64,000 nt of DNA from Tomocerus qinae (GCA_020055645.1 CM034550.1:14769001-14833000), one strand, 5' to 3'; positions 1 through 14,680 are shown, counted from the first letter of the stretch. The notes: generated by a model not told the origin, from the sequence alone. Translations and numbers: made by a program.

Positions 1-3000
1 AATGCATTTGACTAAGTAAACATTAAATCAATAGTCGATTTAGGACATGATCTAGTATTATCTTGAATTTTGCATTTGCATCAGCTTTTGCATTTGGATA
101 TCCGTCGAATTGGGGTTAGAAATAGTTAAAAATACAATAAAAATTAATGACCTAAGTGATTTTATGTTTAAACTATGAATAGTGTACCATCTGTACATTT
201 TTCCGTATAACTGATAACAATAGAAGCGTATTTAGCAATTGTTGGAACAGCCACAAGTTAAATCTGCTGTTATAATGTTACCGCAAACTAATCTTGTTCT
301 ATTTAGCATGAGTATTGCCATTTTTCGGTCGAAACGTGTTAGTTGACATAATGCACAATACAAACAGCTATGAAAAGTTGCAAAATAATGAGAATGAATG
401 TAGTAAAAGGAAGTGAGATTAGTAAACGTTAAATTGCATATTATTATTCAACTAAGTACAGTACTTTAGTACTAAACGATAAAAAATTGTGTTTATCATT
501 ACGAATTTAGTATAACTAGAACCTTGATGATTCTTATATTATTATGACTATACACGTGATAAACATAATTAAAACTCATATAAAACATTTTAGGTCTTGA
601 TAGTGCAATTCATCATACTTCATAGAGAAACATTTAGTGAATGACAGTAACTCAAGATTAAATCTCTCTATACTGAGTATATACAGCATGTTGTCATTCT
701 AAACACAAAAGATGATATTGCTTGACATAGTAAGCTTCGAATGGAATTGTTATGCAAGATGATTAATGTTTATCCATTCTGGAATAATACAAATAGGACC
801 AGACAGGCTATCCATTATTTATGACATCATTTCCATTTGAGTATCCGTCCGTTGGTAGATGATAGCATCATGTAAGTAAACGGACGAAGACGAACACGGC
901 ATTATAATTCATTTCTGCTGTGTTTACCCTTCCTACCTACTAACTGACTAATTTAACTTCCAGTTTCCCTATCCACTGATGACCTAATCCCAACAACTGC
1001 CAACCACTACTACTAATGAGCCCATCCTTATAACACTCATGCTAATATCTTTCGTCATTCATGCATCTTCAAGAATAATCATCCTCTCGCTAAATTTTGA
1101 CAGCCACTACTGTTAGTAAGCACCAAATACAAATACACACAGGATGCAGACATGTAGACAACTATTTATGATATAAGGGCAATGCAACAAAAAATCTAGC
1201 AAAAACTGGATTGGACTGGACTTGGACTAAATTGAAAACGAATCGTGTAAATAAATAGATTAGGAAATGGGTGCATCAATAATGAGAATAGGTTAGAATG
1301 GTAGAAAGTAGTAAAAGGGGAGAGACAATAAAAGATTATTCTTTTCGCTTGGTTTATTTTTTATATCAACTTTTGCCATTTAGTAGCCTCCAGTTTATTG
1401 TTTGGTTTCCTATGCTAAAACTTATTAATTACCTTAAAGTAGATTAATAAGTCTTTGTCATTTCATGTATAAGCTTTCTACATTAGAAATAAAATTTTAG
1501 GCAATTATTTAAAAAATTGCGCACTAATGCTTCTTTATACATTGGAGATTGGAGTCTATGTAAAAGACCATAATTGTATTGAACTGGCATTAATTTTATC
1601 TTTCACAATTAGACATTTATATCTCAGATATTAAAAATGTGCAATTTAGAGAGTTTGTGTTATCAACTATTGAATGAAAATAAGTCTTAAAGCAGGAATT
1701 TGGTATGTAGGTTGATGGGGGTGAGTTACCTAAATAATTTTCTATTTTGATTACTTTTTGTTCAACCGGATGTTTTTCTAATGTAACGGTTGAAAATCTA
1801 ATTGTTTCTTTGCATGAACATCAAACAGCAGGATGCATGCACTTTCATTTCAGCCCATAAAATAGTTTTAAGGTGGTGCCTCTAAACACTAATAGTAGAC
1901 ATACCAAATAGCAATCATTATGCAGTTACTAGTTGCAGTTCTAATTGTTTACATAATACTACTTACAACCACAATCCTAAATAAAATTGCTTAATTTTGA
2001 AATGAACGATCATAATACAATTTTAAGTACGTTTGTATATCTGCCAATACAATCTGAAATGTAAGAGTGCAAATTAAGTGTTTTGTTTTGGTACACGAAT
2101 TGGTTAACCGCTTTTCTCTAGTTATTTCTGGTCTCATCATTTTTGCACTCACATTTCTCCTTTTCTTTCCTTCAGTTGAGTTTTACAAAGCAATTGAAAT
2201 GGACGCAACTGACGGAACAAGAACAAACATCTGGAATATCCATAGAAAATAGTTATGTCATAGCTTGCATATAAAATCCATTATATGTGTATTTACTACG
2301 GTCATAAAATGTTAACGTTAGGCCTTGAGGGCGGTGGGTGAGGGTGACGAAGATCCTTTGATGACTAATAAAGAGAAATACTCTCAGTGGAAAATTGCAT
2401 ACTTCACTATATAGTTATTGCAAAGAAGTATATGTGTACACGGTAAAAAAAAGATGAGTCAATAAGGTAAAGTGGACACTGAACTGTATACTCTGCACTG
2501 ACCATGAAATTATTGTAATATACTTACAAGAGATATACTTTTATAGCTCCTTATGTTTATTAGGTTCTTTTACAGCTATGTAGTACCAACCCACATACTT
2601 TTCCCAAATACTACCATTTTGTTGAAAACCTAGCAAATAATCCCTGTACTTTTTTGCTCTTATACCCAAACTCATGAGAACATCTTAGTGACTCTCTTTG
2701 AGAGGATGATCTCATATTTTCCGTATCTTGCATTGGATCATTTCTAAAAGAAAATCCATATCTGACCAAACTTAACTATATACCACAACAGTATAATGTT
2801 ATACAGGATTAGCATAGTAATGATATGGATAAAAGCTCTATAATGATATGTACTAGACATTTTAACCCTTTATGGTTATGTACACACATTCTTTGGGCCA
2901 ATTACACATGTAGTACAATGGATACTAAAAACCATAAGAGACATCATACCATCACGCAGGAATACTGTCAAATTAGATTTTAAATTACAACTTAACGCAT

Positions 3001-3062
3001 ATGAAAATTAAGGTATTATGTAGTTAAAACAATTTTAATAATTTAATCTGATTTATTTGTAG
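1..3062. other. Upstream/intronic region of calponin gene, no exon recognised
   Basis: AT-rich sequence with only short ORFs. The calponin-family gene that follows lacks its N-terminal exon, expected to be about 15-25 codons ending in phase 0. I looked for it here and could not identify it, so it may lie in this stretch or beyond the window edge. No tandem repeat or clear mobile element was seen. Confidence 0.5.
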
Positions 3063-3737
3063 GTAAATGAAAAGTACAGTGAGGAACATGCTCACGAGGT
3101 TTTGGAATGGATTAAGCAAATTACCAACGAGGACATCGACACTGCAGGCGACATGGACAACTTCTACAATGTTTTGAAGGATGGCACTGTTCTTTGCAAG
3201 TAATGAATTCATAATGTTATAAAAAGAATGACAAAAATGATCTGAAGTGAGTTAAAATGATAAAAATGTTTTGTTTTCGCAGATTGGTAAATCAATTCAA
3301 GGAAGGATCGGTCAAGAAGTTAAATACATCTACAATGGCTTTCAAATGCATGGAAAATATTAACAATTTCTTGGCAGCCGTCACATCTTTTGGAGTACCA
3401 TCCCAAGAACAATTCCAAACGGTTGACTTGTGGGAGAAGCAGAACTTGCACTCTGTTGTCATTTGCCTGCAGTCTTTGGGTCGTAAAGGGAGCAATTACG
3501 GACAACCTGGAATTGGCCCCAGAGAATCTCAAAAGAATGTTCGCAACTTCACTGAAGAGCAAATGAAGGCTGGTGACGGTAAGAATCATTTTACTAATCA
3601 CAATTAAATGTACATTATCTAGCTATTAGGTACTATAATGTTTTTATCATTTTACAGGAGTCATTAGCCTACAGTATGGATCCAACAAAGGTGCCAATCA
3701 GTCCGGAATTAATTTCGGCCAAACACGTCACATGTAG
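3063..3737 (+). CDS. Calponin/transgelin-family (Mp20/Chd64-like) actin-binding protein, 5' incomplete
   Basis: Three exons, 3063..3199, 3283..3578 and 3658..3737 (TAG), join in frame into 170 residues. The N-terminal exon is missing. The visible part is most of a single type-3 calponin-homology domain (EWIKQIT, NVLKDGTVLCKLVNQF, SFGVPSQEQFQTVDLWE, NLHSVVICLQSLGR), followed by one C-terminal calponin-like repeat (GVISLQYGSNKGANQSG). This is the architecture of transgelin and insect Mp20/Chd64, which bind F-actin in muscle and cytoskeleton. With a normal first exon the protein would be about 190 aa, the usual family size. Splice sites are TAG/GTAATG, CAG/GTAAGA and CAG. An AATAAA at 3952 could be the polyadenylation signal. 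I am confident of the family, but cannot say whether it is the Mp20 or Chd64 orthologue. Confidence 0.9.
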
Positions 3738-4920
3738 AAAAGAGACACTGGAAAAGTGGAGACTTACTTTCATAAAACAATACTTCAATTCGCATTGCAA
3801 TTATATTATATTAGTATTATGTTAATTTAAAAACAAAAATGATCTATTTATGAAAATTATTATAACTACATACTTTCTTAATGTATGGTTCAGATAAATC
3901 CTCCCGATGAATATTTTGATTTTAGGTTATAACATTTCAGAAATCAAATGAAATAAAAAATTCGTATTATTGTTAAAAATTCATTTAAAACCTACATTAC
4001 TAATTGGGTCTTAAATCTAAAACTCATATATGAAATAAAATCGATGCGAGGGAAAGCCTAAACCTATTAGCTTTTCATGTCTGGCATATAATTACAGTTA
4101 TTTCCGGTTGACCAATATCTGTAATTTGAAAATAAATATTTATTTAATTAAGCATTGCACAATGAGATTCTTTATATAAATACACTCTCACTCGTGGTAC
4201 TTTTTAAAAGAAAATCAAATACAATAGTTCAGACGACTACTATTACAACTAGTCATGAAACTGATTCAATGATGTAATGTAATCATCAGGTCATAGTAAT
4301 TTATTTGATTGAACGTAAAATATCATTCATTAGTAGCTAAATATTTTTAAACTCTTATTTACATCAAAGGTTCTGGAAACACTTGTTGAACAGGGCAAGC
4401 ATAAAATACATATATTATTTATGGAATATATGAGCTAATATAATGGTAAGTACAATGTTTATTGAGAAGACAAGCGTAATATAGCATAACTACTACTAGC
4501 CATACATACAATTAGATTTATCAGATTCTGAGACGACTATTCTGCCAGGGTTTTATTGTAGATATAGTAAATGCTACAAGAACTTTGAACTCGATGTGGA
4601 AGAAGGGTCAATAAGGAGTCCAAAGCCTTTGTACTTGCATTGGAAAATTGTCCAGAAATACAGATCATTTAATTATATTTATCAGTTGACTAAACTTTTT
4701 TGTCACGCACGGGTAACGATTACAATAAATTATTGCGTTAATTGTTGCCATAAGTTAATAATGTTGACAGAGTATATTCTATTTCTAACGAGTGACAAAA
4801 TACATGGTTTTAAATACATTATCATCTTTACGTGGCTTAAATGCTCATCTTTTGCAACAGTAGTTTTCAGGGTGGCACAAGACGATAAACTGTTATGGCC
4901 GTTATGACTATCTTCACTTT
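3738..4920. other. Region between calponin and desaturase genes (convergent 3' ends)
   Basis: Probably the 3' UTRs of the two convergent flanking genes. AATAAA at 3952-3957 fits the calponin transcript. A 103-codon ORF at 4596-4907 has no recognisable domain and runs into the desaturase 3' end, so I treat it as chance. Confidence 0.5.
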
Positions 4921-6376
4921 TTAACTAGTTTTGGAATGGATTTCAGCAGCTTTCTTATTTTCAATTGCCATTTTAAGATTCTTCCTTTTAATTCTGGCGT
5001 AAGGGCCAATTTCAGGATCAGTGATAAAGTCATAAATCACCTTTACCCAAGAATCATGATGGGGCAGGGCATTGTAATACTCCTTTGCGATTTCTCTCAC
5101 CTATGGTCAAAAGGAAAAAAATAATACATATTTTAGTACATAAATAGATTGTAATTAAATTATATTAAATAAAAATTACAAAGAAGAAGCAAAATTAACT
5201 CCCAACCTTTGGAAGGTTGCATCCGGGTACAGCTGGGAAATCGTGATGCTCATTGTGGTAACCAACATTGAAGGTCACGTAATTGAGCGGTCCATAATAT
5301 GAGTAAGTTTCGAAACCCTGTCATATGAAATAAAATACGTTATTATATTTCTTCCAACATTAATGCCATACATTACAAAGTAATGAAATGGAAAAAAATT
5401 CAAACGCTTACTTTACGGAACATGTAATGCTCTGAAATGAAATGTCCAGCAACCGGATGAAGTCCCATGGCCAGCAGAGATCCTCCAAATAGATATATTA
5501 TGGCCTTCACGCCAAAGTAGTAGTACACCACAAAATTGAAGCTTAATTGAATTATAACATTGATGATTTCCAAATTGCTCGGAGGTTTTGGGTATGTGAT
5601 CACTGGTCTCAATGCGTAAAACAAGGGCTGCAAAAATACCCAAAAGAGTTTTCCCAAAGTGTTGCAGAACAATCTTGCTTCGAGGTTGGTAGGGATATCA
5701 GTGTCATATTTCTCATCTCCCTGATACTAAAGCAGAAAAATTAAATTTTAAGTACATACTTATTGTTCATCTAATTTTTTATTCACTGATTTCAAAAATT
5801 CTATAAAGTTGACTTACTCTGTGATGTTCCAAATGATACTTCTTGAAGGATACGGAGAATGGAATTGCGATAGGAAGATTAGCAAACAACCCAAGCATTC
5901 TGTTAGCTAGCGGTCGGGCATGACCATAAGACAAATTATGAGCCAGTTCGTGTATCGCTATTTGAAACAAAAAATGCATTTAAAAATTATCCCGAAGTTA
6001 TGATATATTCAGTTTTTTAAACATAAATAAAATGACACCTTACCTAACATAAGAGCGTGGTTAATTACACCTCCGAAGCAATAAGCAATGAGAAAGAGCA
6101 GACCCCAGCTCATATTTCCAACAATCGGTATCATAGCGAATTGAATAAATACTAAAAACAACACTTTCCATTTGAAAGTTGTGTCGAAACCAAAGAGTTC
6201 TTTTATTTCCGGATATTTTTCTGTTAAAAATCAAAACATTACTCATATTCAAAAGGAAAAAAAACATTTGAGAAAATTATAAATTAAATCTTACTCAGGA
6301 TTTCTTTACGGCGACTGGCATGTGGTTCTTCTTGATCAGTCCATTCGAAATCTGTTCTTGAGACGTGCTGACCCAT
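4921..6376 (-). CDS. DEGS1: Sphingolipid delta(4)-desaturase DES1 (dihydroceramide desaturase)
   Basis: Six exons on the minus strand (6376..6295, 6220..6044, 5957..5818, 5726..5412, 5317..5207, 5100..4921) encode 334 aa. The start matches the family N-terminus ([20 protein letters not shown]; orthologues begin MGxxVSRxDFEW), with a possible N-myristoylation glycine. Three histidine boxes bind the di-iron centre: HELAHN (exon 3), HLEHH (end of exon 3) and HNEHHDFP (exon 5). Hydrophobic stretches in exons 2 and 4 fit ER membrane segments. The enzyme inserts the 4,5-trans double bond into dihydroceramide to give ceramide, the last step of de novo ceramide synthesis; the fly orthologue is infertile crescent (ifc). 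Length agrees with the family (about 320-330 aa). All introns are GT-AG. The gene looks intact. Confidence 0.97.
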
Positions 6377-9300
6377 ATTGATAAAGATGCAATCAAAGCG
6401 GTCACTTTTGTCCCTAATCAAATTGTAAAAAATAATTCGTTTCGTAATTTAAAATGAGGAAATTAAATTAATTTACCAGTAAAAATATATCCAAATCCCG
6501 TGCTAACGCTGGCTGACTAAATGCACGTAGTCAGAAGAAAGTACTCGTCCAATGTCCAACTATCGCGAACTGTCAATAAAAAATAGAATGAGCATAAACA
6601 GCCAGACAATAGTAAGTGATAGTGCATAATGGAGATAATACAACACGCTCTGTGTACATAAGTAGTCGGTCGGTTGAGTCGATTCTTAGTATTTTACAGA
6701 GTTAGCAACAGCACAAAGACAACTAAAACATTATCATTCGCCCAATTTTACAACAAAAGTATTTTTGCTATTTGAATGTGATATTCTTTTAATGATGATA
6801 ATAATATATTTAAAATATTCTTCCTTTGACTATTATAAGAAGGACATTTATGTATAGGAATAATAGGAAATAATCAATTATTTTACCATAGCCGATTACA
6901 CAACGTTTAAACCAATAGAATTTTAGTATTATCTGTCTAACCTACATGTGCCTTGTTAGTGCCAGTTCTAAGAGCTTTTTATACACCTTTACGTGTTCGC
7001 TTTAGTTTATTTTCCTTGTGCAAACAGCACAGTAATATTGATAGAGAAGAAAATATTAAGCACTACTGCATATTTAAGGAGGGCCAAAGCAACAAGGTAC
7101 AATACTTTATCGACACAAAACTCAATCTATGTAGATAGCCGGACGATGTGACTCTACAGATTTGACCATTTTAAACAATTGGTAATGTGAACATGATAAA
7201 ATTCTTACTGCTATGCAATTTTCATGGCCGTAAAGTTTTACGTACTTCAACTTACTACCTGCACAATCATTCTTGAATTGAATTAGCTATAAGCGAAACT
7301 CCTACCAAATCAGCAGAACATGGTGAATTAAATGTAGTATTATTCAGAATCTAATCTCAAGTCTGATTAAACTTTATATACTATACTATATTCCGTTATG
7401 TCTGCACTCTTTGTCCCAATCGACATAATGACGTTGACACAACTTTGTTAACTAAGTAAGTGAACTGAATTATGTAATGCGAAGCTATTATCAGGCATTA
7501 AAATTGATACACATGGACACATAATAAAAGTGTCATAATCAATCAAATGTGTACAATTCTATGCTATTCTTCCTACAATATGTAAAATTAGAAAAATCGA
7601 AGCACCTCCGTTACAATTACTGTCTTGTGTACCTTATATGAACATTTCTTTTGGTAGGCAACGATATTAAGTACCTATTATTTATTATTACGATGTAAAA
7701 CAGGAGGTTACTTATTAACCCTAAATATCAAAGTTTTTGATACAATAGGTTCAATCAAGCTTCAACTTTATAAATCTACTGCACTGGGACAATATAGTAC
7801 ATAAACTAATGCCATAAATATGTTGCATGGATTGGTGAAACGAAAATAAACCGAAAACATATATTTCGTTTCTCGGTTCTACACGCACAACAGAATGAAT
7901 AATTAAATACTCCAAATCACCCATGTTAAACATGCAGTATGACAAAAAAGGAAAAACAATGACACAAGCACAATACACAAAGGAGAAAAACAATTTTAGT
8001 GGGGAGAAAAAGGTCTAAGTATTGCATGTTTATAGTAGTCACAATTTACAATGTATCGTCATCCTGTCGTGTAATATGTAAACGTTCTGTCAACTTTCAT
8101 GAACTAATTTCACATTAGACTCCAACTTTTACCGACATGGGCGTGTAACTAGAAACATGCCATCTAAAATAAAAACTGAATCATACTTACACGCTTGACA
8201 ATGCAATACCATATAAAATTTGAAAATACTATTACTAACTTACTAATATTTAGCCAATTCAATTTAATTTCAATATGCAAAATTATGGATTCTTTTGCAC
8301 ATAGAGCTGATTAACACATGAATAACGCATGTATAGGTATAGCAATTACAGTTAACAACACACTTGCACTTACTTCATATTATATTGATTGATTATTTAA
8401 AATTAAATTAAAATGGCAAAACTGATCAAGTTACTATCAAGACCAACCTACCTAATATTTAAAATATGATATGTAAATTATGTAGCAATAATTTTCTGTA
8501 TTGTATAAACTCATTGATCATGGCTACAATGACAACTTAACGAGTACATCTCTTTTTAGTAGATATTAGTATTTATTTTGTGGAAGAAGATTACTTCTTA
8601 ATTTAGGCACGAAATATCAAAAATCTCTTCAATAGGACTAATAGGAGGGAGGAGGCAGTACGACTACGAAGAAAAATTACTTTATAATAAGAGAACTGGA
8701 ATTTGCAACATTATTTTTAACACCATCCAGCATTACCACCCCTGTAATTAAATGTGACTATATTTTGTAGAAATCAGAATCAATGTTAATTTGATGAAAA
8801 ATAGCAAAAATAACGAAAACTTTGTTTTTTTCGCTTATGGGTAGGCAGGGAGGGTTATAGTAAGCAATAAGCATAAATATTAGGTAAACGTGAAATGTGT
8901 CAAAGAAACATCCACGATAGCCATCCATTTATACTGTCATTGAGATACTTAATTAAATTACATTTATATATCGACTCGGACACGACTACATTACATAGAA
9001 TGTTGAGAATAAAAAATAATATGTATAAAAATTAGTATTTAGTAAGTAAAGATTATACAATACCTTGTGGGCATCTAGCGAAAAGGTATACCAATTTGGA
9101 AGTCAGTCAGAATCAGATCAACCAGTGTACATGTGCCAGAAATAGAAATTCCGGTTCATGTTCCACAGGACTTTGAAAAAGGTAATAAATTAATCACCAC
9201 ACCACTAAATGAAAAACTTGAGCGAAGGACTGCAGTCGATGTGACAATGTGAGTGTTGTCTGTAAATAGAAAAAGTTCAAAGTTTGTTTTAGTGTCATTT

Positions 9301-10265
9301 CGTACATCTCTGACTAAGTAAATGAAATTTTTTATGCACCAATTACCGTCTAAATCAAATAATATGGATTTCAGTGTCCAGTAGCGTTACTTCGATTGTT
9401 CAATATTGCAGGGTGTGTCCAGCCTAGTCCAGTCACTACTAACCAGTTCCTAAAATGAAACTCAAAAGTATGTAAGTTGTATGGCAAATGTATCATTTTA
9501 TTTTTAATATTATAAACGTAACTAATCTTCTCATTTTGACATTACATTAAATTATGTGCACAACTTTTCCCGTTATCTTCACCTGTTGTCTATCACAAAT
9601 ACCAAATACCCATCAACTTACCATCAACTGGTACCGCTGACAAATAATATATTATAAGAAGGCAATTAAACTAAAATATAGTCATCAAAAAATTAATCTG
9701 TCAGTTAAATGCATTTTAAACTTACCAATGTCAACGATGGATTGCCAATTGTAAAGAGATTCCAGAAAATTGAAAAGTCAAAACAGTCACAACAAGCGAG
9801 GAATAGTGAACTTGTCTGTCTCACACAAAATATACAGCTTAGACAAGTCGAACTCACCGCTCCATAAATTCACTCGCCGCTATCACTGCGATAAATCTAG
9901 ATCACTCGCACTCGTGGCGAACTCGACCATTGTTCCCGTCATCTGTTGAAAGCTAATCAGTTAATTTTTAACTGCACTTTCCATTTATTTTTATTCCATG
10001 TACTAAAGTTATTTTGGACGTCTCATTAAATTTTGATGGTCATTTACTGTACATAAATATAGTAGTGATAGTTATGTTATGTTAATGTAGGTTCCTTTCT
10101 TCTTTTGTATTTTGTCATAAAGGGGTTGTGTTTAGGGAAACATATGGTTCATATCTCTCAGACAGCTGATAGGGAAGTTTTATCAGTAGTAAAGGAAAGC
10201 AACGAATCGTTATAATATAGGCGATAATTAAAATTACCATTCATTCATCATTAGCAACTTTAAAA
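6377..10265. other. Intergenic region between DES1 and UFC1, no gene recognised
   Basis: This holds the promoters of two divergently transcribed genes. DES1 5' UTR probably begins just above 6376, and the UFC1 promoter lies shortly below 10266. The remaining 3.9 kb is AT-rich with short ORFs only, none resembling a known protein. I saw no strong inverted or tandem repeat. Confidence 0.5.
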
Positions 10266-11294
10266 ATGGTAGACGAAGCTACTCGTAAAACATTAAGCGG
10301 AATACCACTGCTAAAAACAAAGGCTGGTCCTAAAGATGATCCTAAATTATGGATACAGCGACTGAAAGAAGAGTACCAAGCACTTATTAAGGTAAGGTAT
10401 GTTGTTTAAACTAAACAGTCTTTGGAGAATACTGGCTTGCATCATTAAAATGTCTCAAAAACTAAAAATCTGTATTTTATTTACTGCAGTATGTGGAAAA
10501 TAATAAAGCGGCTGACAACGACTGGTTTCGTTTAGAAAGCAATAAAGAAGGAACAAGATGGTTTGGGAAATGCTGGTATGTCCAAAATATGCTGAAATAC
10601 GAATTCGACGTTGAATTTGACGTAAGCAATAACAGCTTTTTAATTTTAATTAACTAAAGCCATACTCTGTGGAAGTTTGGAACATGTACGATTCAGTAGT
10701 TGACTGCACTTTCACTTTCCATATGCTAATTCCAAGACTTTCACCGACCTTTCACCGATACTTTACCCTCAACTCGAAAGTGGTGCGGTGAAAGTTGGGA
10801 ACCATTTCATATGAAGAAAGAGTAATGATGTCACTACCTTAGCTTATTATAGAGCTCTTATAGTTTTCGAGGATTTTCCTTAAAACTTAATTATGAAAAT
10901 GATTTACTTTTGGGAAAAGATTCCAGTAACATACCCAGTGGTGGCACCGGAAATCGCATTACCTGAACTTGATGGAAAAACTGCTAAAATGTATCGAGGT
11001 GGAAAAATTTGTCTTACCGACCATTTTAAACCTCTATGGGCCAAAAATGTACCGAAATTTGGGATTGCCCACGCTATGGCTCTAGGGGTAAGATATCGTT
11101 ATTTTCTCTGCTTGGTTTGGGATTAGGATGTTGGTTGTTGGGATATAGATGAAGCTTGAAGAGATATAAATGTAGCTTATTTTTTGTTACTATAATTTTG
11201 TAATAAATCTTTTCTACAGCTGGGACCTTGGCTTGCAGTTGAAATTCCAGAAATGATCGAGAAAGGAACTATTGTTTATCAAGAAAAGAAATAA
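10266..11294 (+). CDS. UFC1: Ubiquitin-fold modifier-conjugating enzyme 1 (UFC1)
   Basis: Four exons (10266..10391, 10490..10621, 10920..11087, 11220..11294) encode 166 aa, one residue short of human UFC1. UFC1 is the E2 of the UFM1 (ufmylation) pathway: it takes UFM1 from UBA5 and works with the UFL1 ligase, mainly on ER-associated ribosomes. The sequence follows the family almost throughout: [53 protein letters not shown]. The catalytic cysteine is Cys117, in the [14 protein letters not shown] segment. The start matches the conserved M-x-DEATR N-terminus. AATAAA signals lie at 11613 and 11623. COG1 converges on it from the other strand, so the two 3' UTRs may overlap. The gene appears intact. 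Confidence 0.98.
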
Positions 11295-11754
11295 CCCTTC
11301 CAGACCACAAGCCTATGATATTTCCTGTGATTTTCAAAATTTTGTGCAATTGTCTAAGTATTGATTATATGACTCTAAAATCTTGATAAGTAATTTGCTT
11401 AACATGGGAATTATATATATTTCGGTTTTTTGCATTACACTATTGTTCATATTAATAATATAACGGATACATTCGACTTTTAAATTCTCGTTATCGATTT
11501 GTATCGTTCATTGCCTGAAAGTGAGCTTTCGAACTATATAAAAGTAAAAGGTCAATATAGTATCTTTTGATTGGACTGCGAATCAATATTATTCCGCATA
11601 TTATGTAACAAGAATAAAGAACAATAAAAACAAATTACGTTTTCACTTAAACATCTATAAATGGTTCATTTCGGGTTTTAGATATTTTGGTGATAATCAG
11701 CTATATCCATTCATAAATATTTAATACACTGATTTTAAATAATAGATACTTATT

Positions 11755-14680
11755 TTACACTGGCAACAAAGGAAGTGGTGTTGCGAGGGCAGGGTTGCAT
11801 TCAGGGAATACTTGGTTTTGTTTGGTTTTGAAATTTTGGGCTATGAAACTGTGACTTTCTTCGGAAAACAGTAACCCCAGAGTCAACTACACAAAATATT
11901 TTTATAATTAGTGTCAATTAACCTAACCAAAAATAATGTTAGAGTTAAATGAAATATGCTAACCACGAAAAGTGAACTTACATGGGTTTCAAACAAAAAC
12001 CTTTTCAAATTTATCTTCAAGCGAGGACTAACGATGTCCCAATCGAATGGGTCCACAATTCCTTGCAACTGCTGCGATAAAGGATCCACAACTTCTGCCA
12101 ACTTTTGATGAAACCATTGCACGAACTTCATGTCAAAAATCAACTGAAAAGCAACTTGTGGTGGAACTACATCTACCTGTCCAGATGATTGTTTTGCTTT
12201 TAGTAACTTATCGTAACAAGCCACTACATTCAGACCAACATCTTTGCGAAGATTTTCACGGACAGCCTTGGGAACTGATTGTGGGCCAATTCGAGCTAAT
12301 TCGACACAGATGTAAAATAATTGGGTGTGCAAGGCATGTGATATTTGTAAAGGAACTCGAATGGAAGGCTTAAAACTATCCTCTCCTTCCGAGGCATACA
12401 ATTCGCCAACAGGCATCACCATTGTAATATTTGCATCGTCCAAATTGTTAATTTTACTTTCTAAATCCACAGAAAACTTTGATAACGTGGAGTCACTCCA
12501 ATCCGTCCAGCACTTTTCACTCAATACATACAATGACTGGCGAAGGGATTGTCCGTCCTAAATGAAATAAGGAAACAGTATATTATATAGTCGTACTAAG
12601 TATAATATTAATTATGTATTACATTTTTTGAAAGGAACTTCCATAAAGTAGGGCAAAGGTCTTGAATAGCGGTAGCAAATCTTCCTGAAAATAAATCTGT
12701 TTGGCCAGACTGTTTAGACCGAATAAATATTTCGAAGGCGTCAACAATTTGAGATGATATATATTCTTTCAAGAATTGATCTCCTAAACATGCAAAATCT
12801 TCCATAAGCTTTTGGAATTGTGTTTCTAGCTCTTGGCATAAGTCAGCAACATGGGGTGACAAACATTTTAACTTCAAATGATCGCCGTTTAGGGTAGTCT
12901 TTTCTGTTATTAAAGATGGCTTCCACAGAAATGAAACAAGATCAAATTGATGATCTAATCTGTACCATTAAAATAAATTATACAATTTATTATTGGACTT
13001 AATTAAATCGTATGCGTTTAAAAATAATATTTTAAAGGAAACATACTTTTGAAATCTTGAGAAAGCATCTTCAGTTAAAAATGCGAAAATTGACGATATA
13101 GAAATTCTGGCCACATCTTGACTCTTTTCTTTGAATACAGGGTAAAACACTTCGCTCCAAAATGTTTTGGTTGTTCCAAGGACAATTCGCATTAAGTCTT
13201 CACATTTGGATAAAGTCGCAGTGGTAGTTCTCCTGTAACTTTCCATATCTTTAAAGGAAGAAGGTTCAGTCAAATAAACTTTTCCTCTGTAACTCCTTTC
13301 CAAAATTGACTGCAGCGGTACAATGTAAAACTGAAGGATTAATTCCACCAATTTCGTCACTCTTGGTGGTTCTTCCACAGAGATGATATCATTCCTGAAG
13401 CTTTCAACACTTTCAGGAAGAAACTTCATACCGTAATCATCCATGCACAGTTTTGGCTTCCGAATTTCTTTAACAGCTCCATTATACAATTGTGGATCTA
13501 TAAATAAAACCGAAGATTAAAATTTAATATTACTATCACTATTTACACAATAGTAGTACACCGGAAATGATAATAATATAAAAGTTACCTATGAATATGC
13601 AATGAAGACTGTGAACAGTCAATGCTACATTTTCCACAAACGAAGAATCGTTACTAATAAGATCCGCTTCTGAAAGTTCGACTCGTTTGGACAAAAATCC
13701 ACTAATAACGCTTTCACAGGACAATTTCAAAAGTATTTGTTTCGAAACGATGCATTCCACTAAGAGCTACAAATATAATACGCAAAAATGTAAAATCTTT
13801 TAGAACTCTTAGAATCTGCACAAAATAGAACACTAAATGCAATAGTACCTCGGGAGAAACTTGGAAGTTTGAAAACGCTTCATCACAAGAATTTATTATC
13901 AAATTATCAGTATTGAAAGCTGGATTTGTCAAATTCTCTTCATATGACGAAACAAGAAAAGGTACTTTGTATTTCATTAACTTTGGACTTAATTTCTGGG
14001 TATACAACAGAGACAAATGAGTTGCTTCGATGATATGCATTTTTTCCAACTTCTGTTGTATTTGCCGTGAAGTCTCCAAAGATAATTTCAACTCGGCAGC
14101 AGTTTCCAATTCATGTGAACTTAATTTACTGAAAATAACATTAAAGAGGCTATTAAATCTGCCTTCAACTATTAATGAAAACCACCATTTTCATTTTCAA
14201 ACATTTCATTTGAAATAATAATGTACTTTGCAACGTCGACTTTCGGCCCCTTCGCACTGTTCAATTGTGTAGGCAGCGATCCAATTTTGTGTCTCAGTGA
14301 TGTAAGCTTATCAAAAACTGAGGATGAACTTGTACGCATTGTTCCAATAGTATCAGCAGCATCTATTAAATCTCGGTATCTCTCCCTGAAATTATAAATA
14401 GACTCTAATGTAGCTAAAAATTAATATCACAAGATATAGAATTATTTTCAAAAGGTTAATTCTAATTGGATACGTAAACATGCTATAAAAATGAAATGGT
14501 GATAGTAATCATCTTCAAAAAAAATGCCAACCCGACAAGCATTCGCAATTCTTCTCGCTTCCTTTCGATTTCTAAGTTAACTCGCTTATGAATTTCCGTT
14601 GCTTCTTCAACTGTATGTTTTTCAAAGAGTTCTCTGACATTTAAGTCGACATAAACGGAAACTCTTGTTGGAGAAATCAT
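11755..14680 (-). CDS. COG1: Conserved oligomeric Golgi complex subunit 1
   Basis: Eight exons (14680..14532, 14385..14227, 14128..13849, 13766..13589, 13497..13047, 12959..12623, 12557..11982, 11886..11755) join without a phase error into 753 aa. COG1 is a lobe-bridging subunit of the COG tethering complex, which guides retrograde intra-Golgi vesicles. The N-terminus is diagnostic: RELFEKHTVEEATEIHKR, EIERKREELRMLVGERYRD and LIDAADTIGTMR match the COG1 family (Vps51/CATCHR-type start). The C-terminal part ends with the family-like DPFDWDIVSPRLKINLKRF, then a short tail whose exon was found by phase and position (THLTLGLLF...LPLLPV). The protein is shorter than vertebrate COG1 (about 980 aa), mostly in the C-terminal tail. 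Some 5' splice sites are weak (GTTGGC, GTACAT, GTACTA) but phase supports each. Confidence 0.93.

Noticed and set aside
4596-4907. 103-codon plus-strand ORF
   Set aside because: AT-rich composition, no domain, and it lies directly against the desaturase 3' end on the opposite strand.
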